Positions 1 to 4,251 of a stretch of 5,245 bases of DNA are shown here, one piece after another. Numbering within the stretch: position 1 is the stretch's first letter; every line of letters starts with the position of its first letter. This DNA is from Spirochaetota bacterium (lineage in GTDB: Bacteria; Spirochaetota; Leptospiria; Turneriellales; Turneriellaceae). The position numbers and the translations under genes are program-made. The stretch lies in contig JAKQXK010000407.1 in NCBI GenBank assembly GCA_029561505.1, forward strand, positions 1 to 5,245, written 5' to 3'. Below the pieces are notes generated by a model that was given only the letters and a program-made list of their open reading frames with translations, was not told where the DNA came from and searched no databases.

Positions 1-469
1 TGTCTTCGATCGGCACCCGCTTGTTTTCTTTTCTGAAGATCCAGCCGATGTGCGATTCGTAAAAGCCGAGTTTTTTCATCGTGTGAATGTCGAGATCGGT
101 GTCGCTGTACTTGTGGTGGCCGCGGTGGTGGCCCGACCACCACAACACACCCTTTTGACCCGTCGTCTCGGCGCCGAATGCCAGAATGAACTGAAAGATG
201 CGGCTTGTTTCAAATGAGCGGTGTGCGAAATAACGGTGGTAACCCGCAGTAACGAAGAACATCCTCACCCAATAAGAGACAATGCAGAGCACGGCGGCTT
301 TCCAGGTTACGCCGGTATAGATCGCCGCGAGCGGAATAAAATGCATCGCGATGAACATCTTGTCGCCGCTGAACCACGAGCCGATCTTTGAACGGCCGGT
401 GATGCGATCGGCTTCGGTAAATTGTGGGGGCTGCGTGCCCTGAACGGGCAAATCTGTCGTCGTCTTCAT
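1..469 (-). CDS. Membrane fatty acid (acyl-CoA type) desaturase, N-terminal part
   Basis: The reading frame starts with ATG at 469-467 and stays open to the left edge, giving 156 residues; the C-terminal half lies outside the window. Two of the three histidine boxes of the membrane-bound, di-iron, stearoyl-CoA/delta-9-type desaturase family are visible: HRYFAH at residues 78-83 (HxxxxH) and HHRGHHKYSD at 114-123 (HxxHH at 115-119). The third box (HxxHH, C-terminal) would lie beyond the window. Hydrophobic stretches at about residues 38-54 and 57-76 fit the first membrane hairpin preceding box 1. By family knowledge, such enzymes insert a double bond into membrane acyl chains using O2 and an electron donor; the exact position of the bond cannot be read here. 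It is transcribed divergently from the aldo/keto reductase at 570. No clear Shine-Dalgarno precedes the ATG, but no alternative start fits better. Family assignment is firm, substrate is not. Confidence 0.93.
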   Translation of the reverse strand, partial: MKTTTDLPVQGTQPPQFTEADRITGRSKIGSWFSGDKMFIAMHFIPLAAIYTGVTWKAAVLCIVSYWVRMFFVTAGYHRYFAHRSFETSRIFQFILAFGAETTGQKGVLWWSGHHRGHHKYSDTDLDIHTMKKLGFYESHIGWIFRKENKRVPIED

Positions 470-532
470 ATTTCTGAGATGGCGAACCTGCAGCGCGGGT
501 TGCAAAAAAAATGAGGATTTCTCTAATATCCG

Positions 533-558
533 TAGAGACGCGCTATGGCGCGTCTCTA
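533..558. repeat. 26-base palindrome (copy A of a possible palindromic repeat family)
   Basis: TAGAGACGCGC (533-543) and GCGCGTCTCTA (548-558) are perfect reverse complements around the loop TATG, so 22 of the 26 bases pair as an 11-base-pair stem. The element lies in the 100-base gap between the divergent desaturase and aldo/keto reductase genes, ending 11 bases before the latter's ATG. It has no T-run after it, so it is not a typical terminator. Its length, ends (TAGAG...CTCTA) and CGC/GCG blocks match the palindrome at 760-785, with paired base changes. Short palindromes with GAGACG/CGTCTC ends are, from memory, common dispersed repeats in several bacterial phyla; this needs a genome count. 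Confidence 0.75.
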
Positions 559-562
559 TAAT
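557..562 (+). promoter_or_regulatory. Possible -10 box for the Tat aldo/keto reductase
   Basis: TATAAT at 557-562 is an exact match to the sigma-70 -10 consensus. Seven bases separate it from the ATG at 570, so transcription would start at or next to the start codon and the mRNA would be leaderless; no Shine-Dalgarno is present, which fits. Against it: no TTGACA-like -35 lies 16-18 bases upstream (534-539 reads AGAGAC), there is no extended TGn, and the first two bases overlap the palindrome at 533-558. The box may be chance. Confidence 0.35.
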
Positions 563-569
563 TGCGCGT

Positions 570-1505
570 ATGCAATATACGCGCCGTGAATTTCTGCGTT
601 ACGCCGCTGCTGCGGCGGTACCCTTTGCCACGGGTATGCGGCTCGATGCATCATCGCCTGCCCCCGATTTAAATCGGGGACAGGCGGTCGCAATTATACC
701 GTCAACCGGTGAGAAATTGCCGCGTATTGGCCTGGGTACGTACCAGATTTTTGACCAGTTGGAGCCGCAGCATGCTGCGGCTCTACTGGGGCGATTCTAC
801 GCCCTCGGCGGCCGGCTCGTCGATTCGTCACCCATGTATGGCCCGGCAGAAGAGGTGACCGGCACGGCTTCGGTTGCCGCCAACATCAACGACAAACTCT
901 TTCTCGCCACCAAGGTGTGGATCTCAGGCCGTGAACGGGGTGTTCAGCAAATGCAAGAGTCGCTCGCAAAATTGCGCAGACAGCGGCTTGAGCTCATGCA
1001 GATTCATAATCTGGTCGATTGGCGCACGCAGCTGAAAACTCTGCGCGATTACAAAGAGCGGGGCATCTTTAAGTACATAGGGCTTACGCACTATTCTAAA
1101 TCTGCCTTTGGCGAATTGAAAAAAATTATCGAAACCGAACGGATCGACTTTTTGCAGATACCCTATTCGATAGCCGAAACAACCGCCGCAATGGGCAAAG
1201 GTTCGTTGGTCGAGACCGCGGCCCGGCGCCAGGTCGCCGTTATTGCGAACGAACCATTTGCGCAGGGCCGTCTCTTTAGCAGTGTCAGGGGCAGGGCAGT
1301 GCCGCCATGGGCCATCGAACAGGGCATGACAAGCTGGGCACAGTTCTTCTTAAAATTTATTCTGGGCGATGAGCGCGTGCAGTTCGTTATTCCCGCGACC
1401 AACAAGCTGCAGCATCTGCAAGACAATATGGCGGCCGGGGTGGGTGATTATCCCGTGGCAAGTGTGCGCGCCCGTATGCAAAAAGAATTTTTGGCGACAC
1501 GGTAG
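570..1505 (+). CDS. Tat-exported aldo/keto reductase
   Basis: 311 residues. The N-terminus TRREFLRY (residues 4-11) is a twin-arginine motif (S/T-R-R-x-F-L-K type), followed by a hydrophobic Ala-rich stretch to about residue 22, so export by the Tat pathway is likely and the ATG at 570 is the right start. Residues 42-310 form an NAD(P)H-dependent aldo/keto reductase barrel: PSTGEKLPRIGLGTYQIFD near the start, and the catalytic tetrad D85, Y90, K115, H146 is intact (DSSPMYG at 85-91, ATK at 113-115, QIH at 144-146). GLTHYSKS (171-178) and VIPATNKLQHLQDN (273-286) match the usual late strand and cofactor-loop segments. Physiological substrate unknown; periplasmic location implies the cofactor is bound in the cytoplasm before export. 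Two palindromes (655-686, 760-785) are embedded in the linker and first helix region. The STAS gene follows after 25 bases, suggesting co-transcription. No Shine-Dalgarno is visible. Confidence 0.92.
   Translation: MQYTRREFLRYAAAAAVPFATGMRLDASSPAPDLNRGQAVAIIPSTGEKLPRIGLGTYQIFDQLEPQHAAALLGRFYALGGRLVDSSPMYGPAEEVTGTASVAANINDKLFLATKVWISGRERGVQQMQESLAKLRRQRLELMQIHNLVDWRTQLKTLRDYKERGIFKYIGLTHYSKSAFGELKKIIETERIDFLQIPYSIAETTAAMGKGSLVETAARRQVAVIANEPFAQGRLFSSVRGRAVPPWAIEQGMTSWAQFFLKFILGDERVQFVIPATNKLQHLQDNMAAGVGDYPVASVRARMQKEFLATR
655..686. repeat. 32-base near-perfect palindrome inside the Tat aldo/keto reductase gene
   Basis: The left arm CGCCTGCCCCCGATTT (655-670) and right arm AAATCGGGGACAGGCG (671-686) pair at 15 of 16 positions; the one mismatch is C661/A680. 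There is no loop, so it is a DNA-level palindrome that would cruciform or hairpin with a minimal loop. It encodes residues 29-39 (SPAPDLNRGQA), a low-complexity linker between the Tat signal and the reductase domain, where extra residues would be tolerated. The sequence differs from the 26-base palindromes at 533 and 760. It could be an inserted palindromic element that happens to keep the frame open. Confidence 0.75.
760..785. repeat. 26-base palindrome in coding sequence (copy B)
   Basis: A perfect 22-base palindrome spans 762-783 (GAGCCGCAGCA / TGCTGCGGCTC). Adding T760 and A785 gives a 26-base element with 12 of 13 pairs, the exception being G761/T784. It has the same length, the same TxGAG...CTCTA ends and the same ATG-centred core as the palindrome at 533-558, with 18 of 26 bases identical. 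It encodes roughly residues 64-72 (LEPQHAAAL) of the reductase, between the GLGTYQIFD strand and the helix leading to the catalytic DSSPMYG, a place where homologues vary in length. Confidence 0.75.
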
Positions 1506-1530
1506 CACCGCCGTATATGCCGTCTCACCG

Positions 1531-1890
1531 ATGTCGACCGAACGCTGCAAAGTGCTGATCAATGAAGTGCCTGAAAAGGGATACGCGATTGTCTTTATCA
1601 GCGGCATTCTGAATCTTTTTACGGCGAAGCAGGTGCGCGCCGAACTCGAACCGTTGCTCGCGCGCGAGCGCGTGCGGGTGATTATCGATATCGAAGAGCT
1701 CGCGACGATCGACTCGTCGGGTATCGGTGCGCTCGTGAATTTTATTCTGGCGATTCGCAAACACGAAGATGCGCGCGTCGTGTTTACCACGCCACGGCAG
1801 GTAGTGCTGCATATATTCGAAGTAACAAAACTCAAATCTTTCTTCACGATAATCGAAGATATTAAAGAAGCAGAAGCATACTTCGCATGA
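1531..1890 (+). CDS. STAS-domain anti-sigma factor antagonist
   Basis: 119 residues from ATG at 1531. The frame is open further upstream inside the preceding gene, but those codons give no STAS sequence, and a start at 1531 gives the usual length for a single-domain SpoIIAA/RsbV-type protein. Strand-helix pattern fits: GYAIVFISGILNLFTA (17-32), VRVIIDIEELATIDSSGIGALV (48-69), ARVVFTTPRQVVLHIFEVTKL (81-101). The hallmark is TIDSSGIG (59-66), whose first serine, S62, corresponds to the serine phosphorylated in SpoIIAA. In that family the unphosphorylated protein binds an anti-sigma factor/serine kinase and frees a sigma factor, and phosphorylation switches it off. No kinase, phosphatase or sigma gene is present in the window, so the partner is unknown. 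It follows the Tat aldo/keto reductase by 25 bases with no terminator between, so co-transcription is likely. No clear Shine-Dalgarno. Confidence 0.88.
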   Translation: MSTERCKVLINEVPEKGYAIVFISGILNLFTAKQVRAELEPLLARERVRVIIDIEELATIDSSGIGALVNFILAIRKHEDARVVFTTPRQVVLHIFEVTKLKSFFTIIEDIKEAEAYFA

Positions 1891-1924
1891 TCTGTGCACA
1901 GATGTTATGACACATCTGTCATAA
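1890..1924. promoter_or_regulatory. Nested overlapping palindromes after the STAS gene
   Basis: Three dyads overlap here. ATCTGTG/CACAGAT (1890-1903) is a perfect 14-base palindrome touching the STAS stop codon. ACAGATGT (1898-1905) pairs with ACATCTGT (1912-1919). TTATGACA (1905-1912) pairs with TGTCATAA (1917-1924) around CATC. The hexamer ATCTGT is repeated at 1890-1895 and 1914-1919. The stems are AT-rich and followed by A, not T, so a standard rho-independent terminator on the plus strand is unlikely. A protein-binding operator for the downstream secreted hydrolase, or alternative RNA hairpins in an intergenic transcript, are both possible. No known regulator box is recognised. Confidence 0.45.
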
Positions 1925-2000
1925 AAATCTTGAGTACACACAACATTCGTTTACCCTTATTTTGGCGCACCGAGCGCCCCGATGCCAATCTATCTTGAAA

Positions 2001-2053
2001 ATGCAAGCCATGTTCAACGGGGCCGCGAGGCGTCTTTTGAACACAGCTTGCAT
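2001..2053. other. Long inverted repeat (stem-loop) in the leader of the secreted hydrolase gene
   Basis: ATGCAAGCCATGTTCAA (2001-2017) and TTGAACACAGCTTGCAT (2037-2053) pair at 15 of 17 positions: 8 pairs, a 2x2 internal mismatch (2009-2010 against 2044-2045), then 7 pairs, with a 19-base loop. It ends 45 bases before the hydrolase ATG at 2099. The surrounding frame is open from an ATG at 1982, but the peptide it would add has no signal-peptide character, and the true signal peptide begins at 2099. The stretch is therefore read as untranslated leader. It could be an RNA regulatory hairpin or a mobile/repetitive remnant. A smaller stem, GGCGC/GCGCC, lies at 1964-1978. Confidence 0.6.
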
Positions 2054-2077
2054 GAGAAACTAAAGCAAGATTTGCGT

Positions 2078-2084
2078 GAAGGAG
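2078..2084 (+). promoter_or_regulatory. Possible ribosome binding site, unusually far from its start
   Basis: GAAGGAG at 2078-2084 is the best Shine-Dalgarno-like match near the secreted hydrolase. Fourteen bases separate it from the ATG at 2099, longer than the usual 5-10, but no other in-frame start between them fits the signal peptide. It supports 2099 over the upstream ATG at 1982. Confidence 0.4.
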
Positions 2085-2098
2085 TAAGCACGAAAAAC

Positions 2099-2914
2099 AT
2101 GAAATTAACAGGACTTTTCCTGGCACTTATTACGGTCTCGGCCATCTCGGCTGAAGAATCGGTTATCTTTGTCCATGGCCGCTCAGGCAGCCACTGCGAC
2201 TCGGGCGGCGGTTACACAACCGACGTGAACAACTATTGGGGCACTGCGAAAAATATCACGACCTCAGCGTCGCGCTATTACGTCGGCTACGACGGCGCAT
2301 CTGACCCTCGCACCTGGGGTTCATGCCGCGCGCAATCTAAGCTCTATCAGGTGCTCGAAGCGAAATGCAAAGGCGCGAACTATTGCACTATTATCTGCCA
2401 CAGCGCAGGCTGTTATGCATCAGAATATTTCATCGACAAGTCTGCGACCACCTACAACATCCGTCGTATCTGGGCGTCGTCAAGCGCCGCGGGCGGTTCT
2501 GAACTCGCGAACGCTGCGTTTTGGGCGTCGAACGACATGGTGGCAGCGCTCAAAACCAGTAACGCGCGCGGGTCATACAACCACAATAACATGAAGGGTA
2601 TCGGCGTGTACGCAATCGCAGGCTATGAAGCGACCTGGACCGGCGCCTCAGTCATTCTGCCGGGCGAAGACGACGGCGCGGTGTCATACCACAGCACCTG
2701 CGGCCTGAACACGACTGGCAGTTTTTCGAATTGCCTCGGGGCGACGCGTTTTTCATACCATTACATCTGGAGCGGTCGCGCGTCGGGCACCGAGTGGTCA
2801 AGCTCGAAGAACGGTTACAACAAAGTTCACACGGGTGACGGTTCTAACTCAATCAATACGGCGGCGAAGTTGGAATACAACTCTTGCCGTAGTCTTGGCT
2901 TAGGCTGCAAATAA
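2099..2914 (+). CDS. Secreted cysteine-rich alpha/beta hydrolase (lipase/esterase type)
   Basis: 271 residues from the ATG at 2099. Residues 1-18 (MKLTGLFLALITVSAISA) form a Sec signal peptide with likely cleavage before EES, which fixes this start over an in-frame ATG at 1982. The mature protein opens with SVIFVHGRSG (21-30), the beta-strand and HG oxyanion loop typical of lipases. The nucleophile elbow is IICHSAGCY (98-106): S102 in C-H-S-A-G, where the usual first glycine of GxSxG is cysteine. Candidate acid is D191 or D192 in LPGEDDGAVSYHS; candidate histidines are H221 and H244 (KVHTGDGS). Ten cysteines (33, 76, 90, 96, 100, 105, 201, 212, 263, 270) suggest disulfides in an extracytoplasmic enzyme. 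Substrate is unknown; lipid or other esters are the family default. It is followed at once by a GC-rich hairpin cluster and preceded by a structured leader, so it is probably a single-gene unit. Fold assignment is good, exact family is not. Confidence 0.83.
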   Translation: MKLTGLFLALITVSAISAEESVIFVHGRSGSHCDSGGGYTTDVNNYWGTAKNITTSASRYYVGYDGASDPRTWGSCRAQSKLYQVLEAKCKGANYCTIICHSAGCYASEYFIDKSATTYNIRRIWASSSAAGGSELANAAFWASNDMVAALKTSNARGSYNHNNMKGIGVYAIAGYEATWTGASVILPGEDDGAVSYHSTCGLNTTGSFSNCLGATRFSYHYIWSGRASGTEWSSSKNGYNKVHTGDGSNSINTAAKLEYNSCRSLGLGCK

Positions 2915-2969
2915 TCCCCCACCGCCCTTCGGGCACCTCCCCCGCACGCGGGGGAGGCAGGGAGGGGGA
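2915..2969. terminator. GC-rich multi-hairpin between convergent genes, probable bidirectional terminator or intergenic repeat
   Basis: The 57-base gap between the convergent hydrolase and the unknown membrane protein is almost wholly structured. CCTCCCCCG (2936-2944) pairs with CGGGGGAGG (2949-2957) in nine pairs. GCCC/GGGC (2924-2927 with 2931-2934) makes a small hairpin with loop TTC. The outer TCCCCC (2915-2920) can pair with GGGGGA (2964-2969), closing both into a branched structure. Neither strand has a good T-run after the hairpins (ATTATT on both sides at best), so intrinsic termination is inferred from position. The complex layout also resembles dispersed intergenic repeats. Confidence 0.5.
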
Positions 2970-2971
2970 CA

Positions 2972-4243
2972 TTATTCACCTTGCACCAGACTTTCCATTT
3001 CTTTAATTCTCGTTTCTTTTTCGGGTGACGACCATTCGGCGTTGCTGAAGTCTTTCAGCGTATATTCTTTGGCCGTCGTGTACGATTTTGAGGTATAAGG
3101 CATGTAATAGAGCAGTGGCTCTTCAAGCGGCGTCGCATTGGCAATCGCATCGACCTTACCCGGGTCGCCTATCCAGCGTGCGGGAAAAGGCAGGTTCTCG
3201 CACGTGCCTCTAAGCTCGCGCATCGTGAAGCGCCCCTGATAGCCGTTGTCGTGAAATATTTTGCCGAAAAACACGAACGAAACAGGGTGCAGCCCCGGAG
3301 CCAGCACAGAGTTTACCGTCACCCAGTGCGTCGGGTTTCCGCGCGAGTCGTAGAGATTCGCCTGAAAGATAAACTTACATTCCCGTTTTACATCGACGAT
3401 GGTATCGACCACGAGGCTGCCGTTATCGAGGCGTTCGCTGAAGGTATCGGTAAATTTCGCCGGGCTGATGGGGCTCGAGAAAAATGTGTGTGAAACTTCA
3501 ATGGGTTCTTTGTTGCCTCTGGCCTTGATCTGCACGACGAGCTTCAGGTTGCCCCAGTATTTTTTGTCTTCACCGGGAATCTTATAGCTAAAGGTGGTGA
3601 TACCGTCGTCGGCAGCGCCGTCGGGTGGGTAGCCAGAATCGTTGAAATCGGGTGTGCCGAGACGCGCGCGCGTCATGATCGGGTCACCGAGCACAAAGAC
3701 GTCGCCGAGACTGTAATGCAGCTTGCCCCCATTTGAATCGGTTACCCTGAGCGCTACGATGAGTTCGTCGCCAAAGGTCAGGGTATGCCGGTTGGCGGTG
3801 AACTGGTAGCGCGGCAGATTCTCGTAATACTTTCGCAGGTCGCTCTCGATTTCGCTGTCTTTTTTTCCCGACTGCTTTAATTCTTCAATGCGCTTTTTGA
3901 CCCCCGCTTCGTTATTGAGTGCCGGGTCGTCGATGAGCGGCAACGGCTCGTCGACGAGTTTCCATGGGTCGACAAGGTCGACCATTGTGTTGTCGAGCGG
4001 GCGCGAAAAATCGGGGTATTGCGAGTGTATTCGATATGCCTCGAGCATCGCGCGCGGCGACGGGTTGCGGTTGAGCATGCGTTCGAGCTCTGCTGGCGTC
4101 GCAAAACCCTGACTACCAAGACGGCTAAAGCTGCGCGGCAGATTCGCGTTCGCCTGCTCATCTTTACCGGTAAATGACCAGAAGAAGACAGAACCCATTG
4201 CGAGGGCGACGAGTATAGCGGCGTGATACCATTTGAGGCGCAT
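2972..4243 (-). CDS. Membrane-anchored protein of unknown function with beta-rich extracytoplasmic domains
   Basis: 423 residues from ATG at 4243-4241. A TTG at 4255-4253, overlapping the upstream stop as TTGA, would add four residues; neither start has a Shine-Dalgarno, and ATG is preferred. Residues 1-7 are basic and 8-24 (AAILVALAMGSVFFWSF) are a membrane anchor or uncleaved signal, placing the rest outside the cytoplasm. A YPDFSRPLD segment lies at 76-84 and a charged helical stretch at 112-140. Two beta-rich parts follow: 146-256, with TFGDELIVALRVTD (156-169) and an acidic DGAADDGITTFSY loop (208-220), and 272-345, with RECKFIFQANLYDS (287-300) and GYQGRFTMRELRG (334-346). From memory this pattern recalls choice-of-anchor X/DUF4785-like beta-sandwich proteins, but I cannot confirm that. 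No enzyme motif is seen. It starts 8 bases after the Tas-like reductase stop, so the two are probably co-transcribed. Confidence 0.85.
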   Translation of the reverse strand: MRLKWYHAAILVALAMGSVFFWSFTGKDEQANANLPRSFSRLGSQGFATPAELERMLNRNPSPRAMLEAYRIHSQYPDFSRPLDNTMVDLVDPWKLVDEPLPLIDDPALNNEAGVKKRIEELKQSGKKDSEIESDLRKYYENLPRYQFTANRHTLTFGDELIVALRVTDSNGGKLHYSLGDVFVLGDPIMTRARLGTPDFNDSGYPPDGAADDGITTFSYKIPGEDKKYWGNLKLVVQIKARGNKEPIEVSHTFFSSPISPAKFTDTFSERLDNGSLVVDTIVDVKRECKFIFQANLYDSRGNPTHWVTVNSVLAPGLHPVSFVFFGKIFHDNGYQGRFTMRELRGTCENLPFPARWIGDPGKVDAIANATPLEEPLLYYMPYTSKSYTTAKEYTLKDFSNAEWSSPEKETRIKEMESLVQGE

Positions 4244-4251
4244 GGTTAGAA

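Noticed and set aside
1656..1669. 14-base perfect palindrome GCTCGCGCGCGAGC in the STAS gene
   Set aside because: It is a simple alternating CG run encoding LLARER; no similarity to the other palindromes and easily explained by codon choice.
1928..1963. Possible promoter TTGAGT (1930-1935) for the hydrolase
   Set aside because: No acceptable -10 hexamer lies 16-18 bases downstream, so the promoter of this gene cannot be placed.
1982..2098. N-terminal extension of the hydrolase from an upstream in-frame ATG
   Set aside because: It would bury the obvious signal peptide starting at 2099 behind 39 polar residues, and the DNA there is an inverted repeat.
1905..2126. A 73-residue minus-strand frame whose first residues look like a hydrophobic signal segment
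   Set aside because: It overlaps the leader hairpin and the start of the well-supported hydrolase gene, its remainder has no family resemblance, and the hydrophobic start partly mirrors the opposite-strand sequence. Probably chance.
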